Below are positions 1 to 10,221 of a stretch of 64,000 nt of DNA, in pieces. Source of the stretch: Buchnera aphidicola (Cavariella theobaldi) (GTDB lineage Bacteria > Pseudomonadota > Gammaproteobacteria > Enterobacterales > Enterobacteriaceae); assembly GCF_964059165.1 (NCBI RefSeq), contig NZ_OZ060413.1, positions 523,278-587,277 of the forward strand, written 5' to 3'. Made by a program: the position numbers and the translations under genes. Under the pieces are notes generated by a model, which was given only the letters and a program-made list of their open reading frames with translations, did not search any database and was not told the DNA's origin. Position 1 is the stretch's first letter; each line of letters starts with the position of its first letter.

Positions 1-2
1 TG

Positions 3-452
3 CAACATGCCGCTCATTTAGTGAGTAATTTCTGGATGTCATATATGATTGGTATGTGGTTTTTTAGTTTTATAATTATGTTTTTTCATTTAAACCATAT
101 TTTTATATTTCTCACTGGAATGTCAACAATATTAATGTACTACTTTATTCAAAGCACTAGTTATTTAATATTAGAATATATGATTATTGGTTTGGGATTT
201 TTTTCTAGTGCTATTTATACAATTATTATCACTTTAGCTTCTTTACAAACAGAAAAGCCTTCTCCTCCAATAATAAACACTATTTTAGTATGTGGAACCG
301 TTGGTACATTACTTACATTTGTTATCACTAGTCCTATTGTACAAAAATATGGTTTATACATAACTTTAATGAGTACAAACGTATTTTATGCCATAGTATT
401 TTTTCTATCTATATTAATTTATTTAAACAATTTACTATTAAGAAAAATGTAA
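3..452 (+). CDS. tsgA: TsgA-type major facilitator transporter, C-terminal part
   Basis: This is the last 149 codons of a membrane transporter cut by the left edge of the window. The frame is open from the first complete codon, and the GTG at 21 is an internal Val, not a start. The residues around HLVSNFWMSYMIGMW and FFSSAIYTIIITLASLQT match E. coli TsgA (YhfC, about 393 aa) closely. At least four hydrophobic segments fill the fragment, as expected for the second half of a 12-helix MFS protein in the inner membrane. The substrate is unknown in E. coli. It is convergent with trpS, the arrangement found in Buchnera. The family is certain; only the 5' part is missing. Confidence 0.93.
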   Translation, partial: QHAAHLVSNFWMSYMIGMWFFSFIIMFFHLNHIFIFLTGMSTILMYYFIQSTSYLILEYMIIGLGFFSSAIYTIIITLASLQTEKPSPPIINTILVCGTVGTLLTFVITSPIVQKYGLYITLMSTNVFYAIVFFLSILIYLNNLLLRKM

Positions 453-537
453 AATATATTTTATATAAGTAATACAATAAAACCTATACAATAATAATTT
501 TCTTTTAAATAAACTAGAAAAAATAAAAAATTTTAGT

Positions 538-1545
538 TTATTTAAAAGAAGAAAAAAAATTTAATTTTGAATATATTTTATGTAATGTTAAATCAGCTTG
601 TAATCTTGCTTTTAAAGCTCCTTCATATGCTACTTTTTCCAAATAAGAAGTATTGTTACGATAATACAAAAACGACTCTTTTATAGGAGATAAAAAATTA
701 TATAATTCTTCTGCAATAATATTTTTGAATTCCGAATACATAATTCCGTCTAATTCTTTTTCTAAAAAAGTGATTTCTTTATTGGTAATAGCAGATAAAA
801 TTTCTAATAAATTAGAAATACCGGCTTTTTTCTGCAAATTATAGTATATTTTAGAAGGTTTTTCTGAATCGGTTACCGCATTTTTAATTTTTAAAAAAAT
901 TGATTTCTTTTGCTCTAATAAAAAAATAACATTATTTTTATTTAAATCTGATTTAGACATTTTTTTTGTTGGTTCCAATAAAGACATGATTTTAGAACCA
1001 GACTGATGAATACACGGTTTTGGGATAGTAAAAACATTTCCATATAAAAAATTACAACGTTTAGCTATATCACGCACTAACTCTAAATGTTGCTTTTGAT
1101 CTTGCCCAATAGGAACAAAAGTTGTTTGATATAATAAAATATCTGATGCCATTAATATTGGATAAGTAAATAAACCTACATTTATTTTTTTTATATAATT
1201 TTTATCAATTTTTGTCTTAAATTGCGTCATTCTAGATAATTCACCAAAATGACTGAAACAATTAAGAATCCAATTAAGTTGACAATGTTGATGAACATGA
1301 GACTGAATAAATATAATACTTTTTTCAGGATCTATTCCACATGCTAAATATAAAGCTAAAGTATCTAGCACTGATTCTTTAAAAAAAATTTCTTTATTAA
1401 ATGTAGTTAATGCATGCAAATCAGCAATACAATATAAACATTGATAATGATTCTGAAGATTCGACCAATGACGCATAGTTCCAATGTAATTGCCAATAGT
1501 TAATTGCCCAGAAGGTTGCACTGCACTAAATAATATAGGTTTCAA
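538..1545 (-). CDS. trpS: Tryptophanyl-tRNA synthetase
   Basis: Charges tRNA-Trp with tryptophan in the cytoplasm. The 335-aa length equals that of E. coli TrpS (334). The class I signatures are visible: the HIGH-equivalent TIGN at residues 16-19 after QPSGQ, and KMSKS at residues 195-199. The start is a TTG at 1545: an in-frame TAA lies four codons upstream and no ATG lies between, and an AAGGT Shine-Dalgarno-like stretch sits at 1557-1561, about 11 nt away. The gene follows rpe after 31 nt, so the two are probably co-transcribed. The E. coli neighbour gph is absent between them. The matching tRNA-Trp gene is at 57198-57270. Confidence 0.97.
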   Translation of the reverse strand: MKPILFSAVQPSGQLTIGNYIGTMRHWSNLQNHYQCLYCIADLHALTTFNKEIFFKESVLDTLALYLACGIDPEKSIIFIQSHVHQHCQLNWILNCFSHFGELSRMTQFKTKIDKNYIKKINVGLFTYPILMASDILLYQTTFVPIGQDQKQHLELVRDIAKRCNFLYGNVFTIPKPCIHQSGSKIMSLLEPTKKMSKSDLNKNNVIFLLEQKKSIFLKIKNAVTDSEKPSKIYYNLQKKAGISNLLEILSAITNKEITFLEKELDGIMYSEFKNIIAEELYNFLSPIKESFLYYRNNTSYLEKVAYEGALKARLQADLTLHKIYSKLNFFSSFK

Positions 1546-1576
1546 TTTTATTATTTACCTTAATAAATATTAAAAA

Positions 1577-2263
1577 TTAATGAACATCTCTATAACAAGA
1601 ACACTGTAATTCTTGACGAATTTTATTAACAATTATTTTATAATTAGGATATTTAAAAAAACCTGATCCAATTACAAAAACATTTGCACCGGCATGAGCT
1701 ATCGAAGAAATATTATCTATCTTTATTCCTCCATCTACTTCTAACAAAATATCAAATGCACTTGCATCAATACGCTTTCGAACTTCATGTAATTTATTTA
1801 TAGTGGATGATAAAAAAATTTGATCACCGAATCCCGGACTAACAGACATTAATAAAATTAAATCTAAATTTTCTATTGTATAATCCAGAAAACACAAAGG
1901 AGTGGAAGGATTAAAAGCCATTCCTACTTTACATCCATGATCTTTAATCAAATTAATTGTGCGATTAATATCTTTAGTAGATTCAGGATGAAAAGTAATA
2001 AATGTGGCTCCGGCCTTAGCAAACGGCAGAATTAAATTATCTACAGGCTGCACCATTAAATGCACATCGATAGGAATAGTAATATTATAATTACGCAGTG
2101 CTTGCAAAATCATGGGGCCCATTGTTAAATTAGGCACGTAATGATTATCCATAACATCAAAATGTATTAAATCACTACCAGCATCTATTGCATTCTGTGT
2201 ATCTTCTCCTAAGCGCGCAAAATCAGCTGATAAAATAGATGGAGCTAAAAAAAATTTTTTCAT
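1577..2263 (-). CDS. rpe: Ribulose-phosphate 3-epimerase
   Basis: Interconverts ribulose 5-phosphate and xylulose 5-phosphate in the pentose phosphate pathway. The 228-aa protein is full length (E. coli 225). It starts with the typical [16 protein letters not shown] segment, carries [14 protein letters not shown] with the catalytic Asp and metal ligands near residue 35, and has EVDGGIK near residue 175 with the second catalytic Asp. It forms a minus-strand pair with trpS. In E. coli the upstream genes are damX and dam; here they are replaced by a 368-nt spacer with no readable frame. Confidence 0.97.
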   Translation of the reverse strand: MKKFFLAPSILSADFARLGEDTQNAIDAGSDLIHFDVMDNHYVPNLTMGPMILQALRNYNITIPIDVHLMVQPVDNLILPFAKAGATFITFHPESTKDINRTINLIKDHGCKVGMAFNPSTPLCFLDYTIENLDLILLMSVSPGFGDQIFLSSTINKLHEVRKRIDASAFDILLEVDGGIKIDNISSIAHAGANVFVIGSGFFKYPNYKIIVNKIRQELQCSCYRDVH

Positions 2264-2631
2264 TATATTTTCCTATTGTGTTTCATCTAAAAAAATAAAA
2301 TGATTATTTTATTATAATAAAAACATTAATATTATTAAATATAATAATTTATATACTTTTTACATAATTTTTTAGTAAATAATATATATTTTGAGATTAT
2401 ATTATTTTAATAAAATATATATTACTTATAAAAAGTATATATTAGGCATTTGAAACAAATATTATATCATGATATTGTGTTAAAAAATTTTATATCTAAT
2501 ATATAAAATAGTTATTATTTTATCATCAAATAAAATAAGTCATATATAATACGATTACTTATGAATTAAAAATATATATAATATTTTTATATATAAATTT
2601 TTTAACTTTTATAAAGCAGATCTTAAAATTT
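2264..2631. other. Spacer between rpe and aroB with no gene
   Basis: Low-complexity AT sequence of 368 nt. I see no open frame, no tRNA and no convincing hairpin. In E. coli this position (aroB-damX-dam-rpe) holds damX and the Dam methylase gene. Their absence means any residue of them has eroded beyond recognition by eye. Confidence 0.6.
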
Positions 2632-3729
2632 TTATTGCACATCTTTAATGGCAGTTAATATAATATTTTTATCTATACCAGAAAAAATATCGGCTTTACC
2701 AATAGATAATGGTAATACTAATCGAATATCACCTGAAATAACTTTTTTATCTCTTATCATATGAGGTAAATAAGACGCAGCAGACATATTTTTTGGACCT
2801 TTTACAGGCAATCCAGCTTTTTTTAATAAAGAAAAAATTCTTGTAAAATCATTTTTACTTAAATAACCTAATAGTTCAGAAGTGCGCGCAGCCATAATAA
2901 TACCTGCTGATATTGCTTCTCCATGTAACCAACTACCATAACCGGTATGAACTTCAATAGCATGACCATATGTATGCCCAAGATTTAATAATGCTCTCAA
3001 ATTATTTTCTCTTTCATCAGAAGTAATTAATTTAGCTTTCAATTCACAACATCTTTTTATACAATAAGACAAATGTTCATGATTTAATGTTAATAATTTT
3101 GTAATATTTCCTTCTAACCAACTAAAAAAATCTGCGTCTAAAATAATTGCATATTTAATAACTTCAGCGATACCAGAAGTTAATTCATTAAGCGGCAGTG
3201 TATTCAGACAATCAATGTCAATAATCACAGAAGACGGTTGCCAAAAAGATCCTATCATATTCTTACCAAGTAAATGATTTACAGCAGTTTTACCACCAAC
3301 TGAAGCATCTACTTGCGACAATAGAGTTGTTGGAATTTGAATAAAACGAACTCCACGTTGATATACAGCAGCTGAAAATCCAGTTAAATCGCCTATTACC
3401 CCCCCTCCTAATGCAATTAAAGTAGTATCACGAGCATGCTTCTTTTCTAATAAAGAGGAAATAATTAATTCCATTTCATTGAGTGTTTTATATTGTTCAC
3501 CATCAGATAAAATCACTTGATCAACTCTTATACCAGATTTTCTTAAATGATAAAAAATTTTATCCTTTAAAAGATTAGCTAATGTTTTGTTGGTAACTAG
3601 CATTGCTTGATCACCTGGTTTTAAAGGCCAAAAAATATTATCTTCTTGAAGAATTCCAGATCCTATACTAATAGGATAGCTCCGGTCTCCTAGAGCAACT
3701 TGAATTTTTTCCAAAATTTTATACCTCAT
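2632..3729 (-). CDS. aroB: 3-dehydroquinate synthase
   Basis: Second step of the shikimate pathway: converts DAHP to 3-dehydroquinate, using NAD and a divalent metal. The 365-aa length matches E. coli (362). Visible signatures are the NAD-binding [21 protein letters not shown] segment near residue 105, [14 protein letters not shown] near 150, and the metal-binding [11 protein letters not shown] near 248 with a later LHGE. It lies 25 nt downstream of aroK on the same strand, the ancestral aroKB operon. In an aphid endosymbiont this supplies chorismate for the aromatic amino acids the host cannot make. Confidence 0.98.
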   Translation of the reverse strand: MRYKILEKIQVALGDRSYPISIGSGILQEDNIFWPLKPGDQAMLVTNKTLANLLKDKIFYHLRKSGIRVDQVILSDGEQYKTLNEMELIISSLLEKKHARDTTLIALGGGVIGDLTGFSAAVYQRGVRFIQIPTTLLSQVDASVGGKTAVNHLLGKNMIGSFWQPSSVIIDIDCLNTLPLNELTSGIAEVIKYAIILDADFFSWLEGNITKLLTLNHEHLSYCIKRCCELKAKLITSDERENNLRALLNLGHTYGHAIEVHTGYGSWLHGEAISAGIIMAARTSELLGYLSKNDFTRIFSLLKKAGLPVKGPKNMSAASYLPHMIRDKKVISGDIRLVLPLSIGKADIFSGIDKNIILTAIKDVQ

Positions 3730-3754
3730 TAATTATTTATTCTAAACTGTATTT

Positions 3755-4276
3755 TCAAATTTTTTCTAGTAACTGAATAATATGATAAGAAACGGATTTA
3801 GCACTTTTATTATCCGTTGTCACTTTAATATCAGCTATTTCTTCATATAATACATTACGTTCAGACGCTAAATTTTCTAATATTAAACGATTGGAAGTAT
3901 TAAATTTTAGTAAAGGCCTGGTTTTATCTCGTTTAGTCCGTAATAATTGTTTTTCAATTGTGGTTTCTAAATATATAACAATACCACGAGATGATAAAAC
4001 ATTACGATTATCTTTAAATTTGACTGACCCCCCGCCTGTGGCTAAAACGATACCATTTTTTTGAGTTAATTCATGTATAACTTTTCGTTCTCTTTCACGA
4101 AAACCACTTTCGCCTTCTAGATCAAAAACCCAATTTATATCTGCGCCAGTGCGTTTTTCAATTTCTTGATCGGAATCATAAAATTCCATATGAAGTTGCT
4201 GAGATAACTGACGACCAATAGTACTTTTTCCAGCACCCATTGGTCCAATTAGAAAAATATTTCGTTTTTCTGCCAT
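3755..4276 (-). CDS. aroK: Shikimate kinase I
   Basis: Phosphorylates shikimate at the 3-position with ATP. Starting at the ATG at 4276 gives 173 aa, exactly the E. coli AroK length, beginning [19 protein letters not shown]. The P-loop GPMGAGKS is near residue 11, [14 protein letters not shown] holds the shikimate-binding Asp, and ATGGGSV is near residue 78. The frame stays open 18 codons further up (to 4330), but that extension has no counterpart in AroK, so the shorter start is preferred. It heads the aroK-aroB operon. Confidence 0.97.
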   Translation of the reverse strand: MAEKRNIFLIGPMGAGKSTIGRQLSQQLHMEFYDSDQEIEKRTGADINWVFDLEGESGFRERERKVIHELTQKNGIVLATGGGSVKFKDNRNVLSSRGIVIYLETTIEKQLLRTKRDKTRPLLKFNTSNRLILENLASERNVLYEEIADIKVTTDNKSAKSVSYHIIQLLEKI

Positions 4277-4557
4277 TTTTTTTATTACTAATTGCCAAGA
4301 TAATATGTTAATAACACCAATGCTCAGCAATATATGCTGGCAGGACGTAAGAAAACAAAAAAACCTATTTTATTAATTTCTGATAAATATAAATTTTTAT
4401 TCGCTTTTCTTATACAGAATTATCATAAATAAAAAAATAAAAAAAGTATACATCGATATTTTATAAAATAAAAAATTTTATATGAAAAAACTCTATAAGA
4501 GTTATTCTCATGATTTCTATATTTTTACTACTAAAGAAGTTATTATTGAATAACTAC

Positions 4558-4587
4558 TTGACGTATTTTATTTTTTTATATTATTAT
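4558..4587 (+). promoter_or_regulatory. Possible sigma-70 promoter for tRNA-Ser
   Basis: TTGACG at 4558-4563 matches five of six -35 consensus bases, and TATTAT at 4582-4587 matches five of six -10 bases, with 18 nt between. The tRNA begins 28 nt further on, a sensible distance. AT-rich sequence throws up such matches by chance, so this is suggestive only. Confidence 0.4.
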
Positions 4588-4615
4588 ATTATTTATTTTA
4601 AATATATATATTCAT

Positions 4616-4700
4616 GGTGAGGTGTCCGAGAGGCTTAAGGAGCACGCCTGGAAAGCGTGTATATGGAAACGTATCAAGGGTTCGAATCCCTTTCTCACCG
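4616..4700 (+). tRNA. tRNA-Ser (anticodon GGA)
   Basis: An 85-nt class II tRNA. The acceptor GGTGAGG pairs with the 3' end, the anticodon loop reads CTGGAAA (GGA, serine UCC/UCU), and a long variable arm of serine type follows. The TTCGAAT T-loop is intact. It closely resembles E. coli tRNA-Ser(GGA). The sequence after the discriminator G is not CCA, so the tail must be added by the CCA enzyme. Confidence 0.96.
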
Positions 4701-4725
4701 AAACTTCATAAAACATATTAAATTT

Positions 4726-5439
4726 TTAATATTCTAATAAAGTAGATTCTAAAGCAATTTTAATCATATTATCAAAACCTGATTCTCGGTCTTTTACTTC
4801 AACTGCCTCTTTTTTTATTATATGATCTGAAACAGTACAAATAGATAAAGCTTTTGCATTTAACTCCAAAGCTACTGCATAAATTCCTGCAGTTTCCATA
4901 TCAATACCTAATATATTATACTTTTTTAAAATATTTAATACTTCTCTATCATCATTATAAAATAAGTCTGTTGTAAAAAAATTACCAACAGAACATTGTA
5001 TGTTCATTTTTTTAGCAATAGATACCGCATTATTTAATATTTCAAAATTTGCAATAGCTGCAAAATCATAGTTATTAAAACTTATTCTATTTATATTTGA
5101 ATCAGTACAAGCACCCATGCTAATTAAAATATCACGTAATTTAATATTATTACTTACAGCCCCACAAGTACCTACTCTAATAATATTTTTTACATTATAT
5201 TCTAAAATTAATTCTCTCACATATAAGACTGCAGAGGGCATTCCTATGCCGTGACTCATAATAGAAACTTTTTTATTTTTAAAATATCCAGTGTAAGCCA
5301 ACATTAAGCGAATATTGTTTATTTTTTTAGCATCATACAAATAATTTTCAGCGATATATCTAGCTCTGATTGGATCACCGCACATCAATACCGTTTCTGA
5401 AAAAGCATTTTTTTTACTATCAATATGAGGAGTAGACAC
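4726..5439 (-). CDS. deoD: Purine nucleoside phosphorylase
   Basis: Phosphorolysis of purine (deoxy)nucleosides to base and pentose 1-phosphate; a hexameric cytosolic enzyme. 237 aa against 239 in E. coli. MCGDPIRARYIAE near residue 20 holds the phosphate-binding Gly and Arg, and CTVSDHI near residue 201 holds the catalytic Asp. The ribose-binding segment reads IDMETAG where E. coli has VEMEAAG, so one conserved Glu is replaced by Asp while the following Met and Glu are kept. It lies 24 nt downstream of deoB; the two form a salvage operon (deoA and deoC are not here). Confidence 0.96.
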   Translation of the reverse strand: MSTPHIDSKKNAFSETVLMCGDPIRARYIAENYLYDAKKINNIRLMLAYTGYFKNKKVSIMSHGIGMPSAVLYVRELILEYNVKNIIRVGTCGAVSNNIKLRDILISMGACTDSNINRISFNNYDFAAIANFEILNNAVSIAKKMNIQCSVGNFFTTDLFYNDDREVLNILKKYNILGIDMETAGIYAVALELNAKALSICTVSDHIIKKEAVEVKDRESGFDNMIKIALESTLLEY

Positions 5440-5463
5440 TAATTGATTTCCTTTTATAAAAAA

Positions 5464-6705
5464 CTATTCATTTTCAACTTCTTCAAGCATATTTGTTCCA
5501 TATTCCATATCAGATAATCTAAAATATTTTGCAATAGTTTGCGCTATATCACAAAAAGTTTTTCGATGACCTAATGAACTAATTTTTATGTTTGGAGAGT
5601 ATAATAATATGGGAACATATTCTCGAGTATGATCTGTGCCTTTCCAAGTTGGATCACAACCATGATCTGCAGTAATAATAAGTAAATCGTCTTTTTTAAC
5701 ATTTTTAATTATATCAGGCAATCTAGAATCAAAAAATTCTAAACCTTTAGCATAACCAGAAACGTCTCGACGATGCCCCCATAAAGAATCAAAATCTACA
5801 AAATTAGTGCAAACGATGGTATTATTTTGTGCCAATTTCATTTCATTTATAGTTGTATTACACAATTCTGCTAATCCATTCGCTTTTACTGATTTACTAA
5901 TTCCTACATTCGCATAAATATCAGATATTTTTCCAATTCCTATAACTTGTCCTTTTTTTTCTTGAATCAATTTTTCCATAACCGTTTTTTGAAAAGGCTT
6001 AATAGATAAATCACGTCTATTGCCGGTGCGTTGAAAACTTAATTTAGTATCACCAATAAAAGGTCTGGCGATCACTCTTGCAATGTTATAATTATACTCA
6101 TTTAAACGTGCACGAATCACATCACATAAATGATAAAGATTAGATAAACCAAATATATCTTCATGACAAGCTACTTGAAAAACAGAATCTGATGAAGTAT
6201 ATATAATCGGTTTTCTTGTTTGAATATGTTTTTCACCATAATCAATCAAAATATCTGTACCGGATGCATGACAATTTCCAAGAAAACCTGGCAACTGTAA
6301 TTTAATTTGAATTTCTTTTAAAAATTTTGAAGGAAAACTATTATTTTTTTTTTGAAAATATAGCCACTCACTTAAAACCGGAACTCCTGCAATTTCCCAA
6401 TGTCCTGAAGTGGTATCTTTACCAGAAGAAATTTCACTAGCATATCCATAACTGGCTATAATATTCTGGGGATGATTTATACCTAATGGCAATTGACCGG
6501 TTGATTGCTTAAAAGATTCTATTAAACCTAATTTTGATAAATTAGGAAGATATAAATTGCCTTGACGTTGATTATTAGCTTTTCCAAAAAAACATGCTTC
6601 CGCTATATGCCCTAAAGTATTAGATCCAACATCGTTAAATTTTTCAGCATCACTACTCGAACCTATACCAAAAGAATCTAAAATCATTAAAAAAACTCGT
6701 TTCAT
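5464..6705 (-). CDS. deoB: Phosphopentomutase
   Basis: Moves phosphate between C1 and C5 of ribose or deoxyribose, linking nucleoside breakdown (DeoD) to the pentose phosphate pathway. 413 aa (E. coli 407). It belongs to the alkaline phosphatase superfamily: the N-terminal [15 protein letters not shown] metal site, [13 protein letters not shown] with the phosphate-accepting Thr near residue 98, and [20 protein letters not shown] near residue 343 with the remaining metal ligands. Its coding strand contains an in-frame run of ten A (6344-6353), useful for comparison with the disrupted genes elsewhere in the window. Confidence 0.97.
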   Translation of the reverse strand: MKRVFLMILDSFGIGSSSDAEKFNDVGSNTLGHIAEACFFGKANNQRQGNLYLPNLSKLGLIESFKQSTGQLPLGINHPQNIIASYGYASEISSGKDTTSGHWEIAGVPVLSEWLYFQKKNNSFPSKFLKEIQIKLQLPGFLGNCHASGTDILIDYGEKHIQTRKPIIYTSSDSVFQVACHEDIFGLSNLYHLCDVIRARLNEYNYNIARVIARPFIGDTKLSFQRTGNRRDLSIKPFQKTVMEKLIQEKKGQVIGIGKISDIYANVGISKSVKANGLAELCNTTINEMKLAQNNTIVCTNFVDFDSLWGHRRDVSGYAKGLEFFDSRLPDIIKNVKKDDLLIITADHGCDPTWKGTDHTREYVPILLYSPNIKISSLGHRKTFCDIAQTIAKYFRLSDMEYGTNMLEEVENE

Positions 6706-6758
6706 TTTTTATCTCATAACATGATATAAAATCAATTTTATTAATATATTTATTAAAA

Positions 6759-8357
6759 TTATAAATTTTCTATTGTGCGATTAAAAAGAATCTCTGGATA
6801 TTTTTCAATCATTATATTTAAATTAATTATACTAGGTGCAAGATATATAAAATTATTGGAGCTATCTAAAGCTACATAAAAACTATGTTGTTTAATAAAT
6901 AAATCAATATTATCAGTATTTTTAGAAGAAATCCAACGCGCAAGAATAATATTCACTTTTTTATACATAGCATCTATTTTGTATTCTATTCGTAATCGTT
7001 CGATTACTACATCAAATTGCAATACACCAATAGCTCCTAAAATTATATCATTATTATTTAAAGGATAAAAAACTTGAACTGCTCCTTCTTCTGATAATTG
7101 AATCAATCCTTTTTTTAATTGTTTTTTTTGAAGTGGATTATATAAAATAATGGAACGAAACATTTCTGGAGCAAAACTAGGAATACCAAGAAACTTAATT
7201 TCTTCACCTTGTGTAAAAGTATCTCCAATTTTAATGGTTCCATGATTATGTAAGCCAATAACATCACCAGGATAAGCTTTTTCTATTAAAAATCTATCAC
7301 CTGCTAAAAAAGAAAAGGCATCAGAAATAATAATATTTTTTTTTCTTCTAACATGTCTTAATTTAATGCCTTTTTTATACTGTCCTGATACTATTCTCAT
7401 AAATGCTATACGATCGCGGTGTTTCAAATCCATATTTGCTTGAATTTTAAATATAAAACCAGTAAAATTTTTTTCTTTAGGATCAACTTTACGCATATTA
7501 CTTTGGCGATACAAGGGAGGAGGGGCCCATTTAATTAAACTTGTTAAAACATGATTAATACCAAAATTTTTTAATGCACTACCAAAAAAAACAGGTGTCA
7601 GACTGCCTTGTAAAAAGCAATTTTTATCAAATGCAGGATATATTTGATGAATTAATTGTAATTCTTCACATATTTGTAATGATATATTTAGATCCATTTT
7701 TTTATTTAAAAAAATATCAGATAATTTTGAAAAATGTTCTACAGGAAGAATATTATTTTTTTTATTAATCATTTTGACATATAAATGCATCGCTTTATCA
7801 TAAATATGATATACACCTTGAAAATTTTTACCACAACTAATAGGCCATGTAATAGGTAAACAAGTTAATTTTAATTCTTTTTCGATTTGATCTAAAAGAT
7901 CTATAGCATTAAGACTATCACGATCTAATTTATTAATAAAAGTAATAATAGGAGTCTTATTTAACTGAGTAATACTAATTAACTTACGCGTTCTTTCTTC
8001 TATTCCTTTTGCAGCATCAATGACAACTAAACAACAATCTACAGCTGTAAGAATACGATATGTATCCTCTGAAAAATCTTCATGTCCAGGAGTATCTAAT
8101 AAGTTTATTAAAATATTTTTATAAGTAAATTGCATAATAGAAGTAGTAACAGAGATACCTCGCGCTTTTTCAATGCTCATCCAATCCGATTTTGCAAATT
8201 TTTTATTACCTCGCCCTTTAATAGTCCCGGAAGTCCGAATCATTTTACCTAAAAAAAGCATTTTTTCAGTAATAGTGGTTTTTCCAGCATCAGGATGAGA
8301 AATAATCGCAAACGTACGTCTTCTATTTAATTCTATTTCATCATTTATATTAAACAT
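6759..8357 (-). CDS. prfC: Peptide chain release factor 3 (GTPase)
   Basis: Translational GTPase that removes RF1/RF2 from the ribosome after termination. 532 aa (E. coli 529), so all domains are present. G1 is SHPDAGKTTITEKML near residue 20, G3 is LDTPGHEDFSEDTYR near 89, G4 is INKLDRDS near 142, and SCGKNF lies near 195. The C-terminal domain III is also full length. It sits alone between the deo genes and nfuA, facing left. RF3 is not essential in E. coli, so its retention in a reduced genome is notable but usual for Buchnera. Confidence 0.97.
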   Translation of the reverse strand: MFNINDEIELNRRRTFAIISHPDAGKTTITEKMLFLGKMIRTSGTIKGRGNKKFAKSDWMSIEKARGISVTTSIMQFTYKNILINLLDTPGHEDFSEDTYRILTAVDCCLVVIDAAKGIEERTRKLISITQLNKTPIITFINKLDRDSLNAIDLLDQIEKELKLTCLPITWPISCGKNFQGVYHIYDKAMHLYVKMINKKNNILPVEHFSKLSDIFLNKKMDLNISLQICEELQLIHQIYPAFDKNCFLQGSLTPVFFGSALKNFGINHVLTSLIKWAPPPLYRQSNMRKVDPKEKNFTGFIFKIQANMDLKHRDRIAFMRIVSGQYKKGIKLRHVRRKKNIIISDAFSFLAGDRFLIEKAYPGDVIGLHNHGTIKIGDTFTQGEEIKFLGIPSFAPEMFRSIILYNPLQKKQLKKGLIQLSEEGAVQVFYPLNNNDIILGAIGVLQFDVVIERLRIEYKIDAMYKKVNIILARWISSKNTDNIDLFIKQHSFYVALDSSNNFIYLAPSIINLNIMIEKYPEILFNRTIENL

Positions 8358-8704
8358 ATATACTCATTAAAAATATTTTAATATGACGTTTATTTATATA
8401 TAGTATGTATAAATATTTTGATTAATATACGGATTAAAAAATTATATGATATAATTACACATAAAATTTTTTATTATTTGTTTTAAATAATTATATTAAA
8501 ATATAAATATCGTATTATATTTTATAATAAAATATATGTCATATAAGAATAATATTTACAAAAATGTTATAATTAATATATTGTATTAAAGATAATAAAT
8601 ACAAGATAAAATAATTAAAAAATATCATATTAAAGATTGAAAAAAACTAACCGAATAATTTATTATACATAATAACAAATATAATTTTAAATCAATGATA
8701 AATA
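8358..8704. other. Spacer between prfC and nfuA with no gene
   Basis: 347 nt of almost pure A and T. No open frame of meaningful length, RNA gene or strong hairpin was seen. Minus-strand promoters for prfC may lie within it, but none stands out from the background. Confidence 0.6.
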
Positions 8705-9280
8705 TTAATAGAAAGAATGATTTCCATGAAAATGTTCTGTACTATCCACAATTTTTTTTAATTCAGGAAAATTTAACATTAATTTTTTTTCAATCATTTC
8801 TTTTAAGGTAATTTTACTCATCGAACAACCATTACAACCACCATAAAACCGTATAAACACAATATTATCTTGATCAATTTTTAATAATTCAACACGACCA
8901 CGATGAGATAATAAATAAGGATTAATTTCTTTCTGTAAAAAATTTTCAACTTTTTTCTCTAATACAGAATATTTTTTTAAATTATTAGTTTTTGCATAAG
9001 GTGCTTTGAAAGTTAATTGCGACCCTAATTTATCGGTAATAAGGTCAATTTCGGCATTCTTGAAATATGGTGAAAGAGATCTGTCAACATAAATATAAAA
9101 ATTTTTATATTTTAATTTAATATCTGATAACTCAACTTCATGCTGTAAACAATACGCAACACCACATTCAGCATAAGAAGTTCCAGGATTTGTAATAAAT
9201 GCACGTATATGAGTTCCAATGGGTTCTGTTGATAAAAGTGATAAAAAATGATTTTGTGCATTCAAAGAAACAGTAATCAT
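8705..9280 (-). CDS. nfuA: Fe-S cluster carrier NfuA
   Basis: Carrier that receives 4Fe-4S clusters and passes them to target enzymes. 191 aa, the same as E. coli NfuA (YhgI). The N-terminal part is a degenerate A-type domain ([12 protein letters not shown] near residue 33). The C-terminal Nfu domain has the cluster-binding CxxC in [15 protein letters not shown] near residue 148, followed by [14 protein letters not shown]. It is divergent from bioH, as in E. coli (nfuA-gntX-bioH) with gntX lost. The iscA gene is absent from the isc operon in this window, so NfuA may be the main carrier seen here. Confidence 0.97.
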   Translation of the reverse strand: MITVSLNAQNHFLSLLSTEPIGTHIRAFITNPGTSYAECGVAYCLQHEVELSDIKLKYKNFYIYVDRSLSPYFKNAEIDLITDKLGSQLTFKAPYAKTNNLKKYSVLEKKVENFLQKEINPYLLSHRGRVELLKIDQDNIVFIRFYGGCNGCSMSKITLKEMIEKKLMLNFPELKKIVDSTEHFHGNHSFY

Positions 9281-9382
9281 AATAAATTTATTTATATAAT
9301 ATGGATAAAAAAATAATTAATAATTTTACTTATATATTAAAGTAAATACAAGTAGAAGATTACATTTTAAAAAATAAAAAAT

Positions 9383-10159
9383 ATGAAAAATTTTTCTTGG
9401 AAAATTACAGGAACTGGCAAAATTAATTTAATTCTATTACATGGCTGGGGAATAAACTCAAAAATATGGTATTATATTGTACAAGAATTAAAAATTTTTT
9501 TTAAAATACATTTAATTGATTTTCCTGGATTCGGAAAAAACAAAAATTTACACCCCTTGCATATTGACGATATTATCAATTTATTACATACTTATATGCC
9601 AAAAAATGCTATCTGGATAGGATGGTCTATAGGTGGTCTCATTGCAAGTCAATACGCATTGAAATACCCTATGAATATTTTAGGAATTATTACTGTATCT
9701 TCTTCACCTTGTTTTTTATCAAAGAAAAATTGGCCTGGGATAAAAAAAAATTTTTTAGATATTTTATGTAAAAATCTGATAACAAATTATTATAAAACAA
9801 TAAACAATTTTTTATCTTATAATACTATTCATACATTGCAATCGACGCAAGAAATAAATATATTAAAAAATATATTGCTTTCACAACCAAAACCTTCTTT
9901 AAATACAATAAAATATGGTTTAAACACATTATGTACAAGTGATTTGTGTTTACAAATAAGATATATTAAAAAACCTTTTTTACGAATATATGGCAATCTT
10001 GATGTTTTGGTACCTATAAAAATAGCATATATATTAAATAATCAATGTTTATATTCCAGCTCTATTATCATAAATAATGCCAGTCATTTACCTTTTATTT
10101 CACATAAAAAAATTTTTTGTTTATATTTGTTAAAATTTGTAAAAAAAATTACTGACTAA
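9383..10159 (+). CDS. bioH: Pimeloyl-ACP methyl ester carboxylesterase
   Basis: Alpha/beta hydrolase that frees pimeloyl-ACP from its methyl ester at the start of biotin synthesis. 258 aa (E. coli 256). The nucleophile elbow GWSIGG is near residue 80, the acid Asp is in GNLDVLVP near 208, and the His is in NNASHLPF near 235, so the triad is complete. The oxyanion segment LLHGWGINS is near residue 19. No other biotin gene lies in this window. It is followed within 12 nt by a hairpin. Confidence 0.93.
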   Translation: MKNFSWKITGTGKINLILLHGWGINSKIWYYIVQELKIFFKIHLIDFPGFGKNKNLHPLHIDDIINLLHTYMPKNAIWIGWSIGGLIASQYALKYPMNILGIITVSSSPCFLSKKNWPGIKKNFLDILCKNLITNYYKTINNFLSYNTIHTLQSTQEINILKNILLSQPKPSLNTIKYGLNTLCTSDLCLQIRYIKKPFLRIYGNLDVLVPIKIAYILNNQCLYSSSIIINNASHLPFISHKKIFCLYLLKFVKKITD

Positions 10160-10171
10160 CATCGTAATATG

Positions 10172-10191
10172 GCCCCAAACAATATTGGGGC
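10172..10191 (+). terminator. Hairpin between convergent bioH and ssb
   Basis: GCCCCAA at 10172-10178 and TTGGGGC at 10185-10191 form a perfect 7-bp stem around a 6-nt loop. It contains five G-C pairs, unusual in this AT-rich spacer. It lies 12 nt after the bioH stop and 30 nt before the ssb stop, so it could end transcription from both sides. There is no clean T-run after it, so termination efficiency is uncertain. Confidence 0.55.
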
Positions 10192-10221
10192 TTGTAAAAT
10201 CATAAAATTAAAAAAATAATT

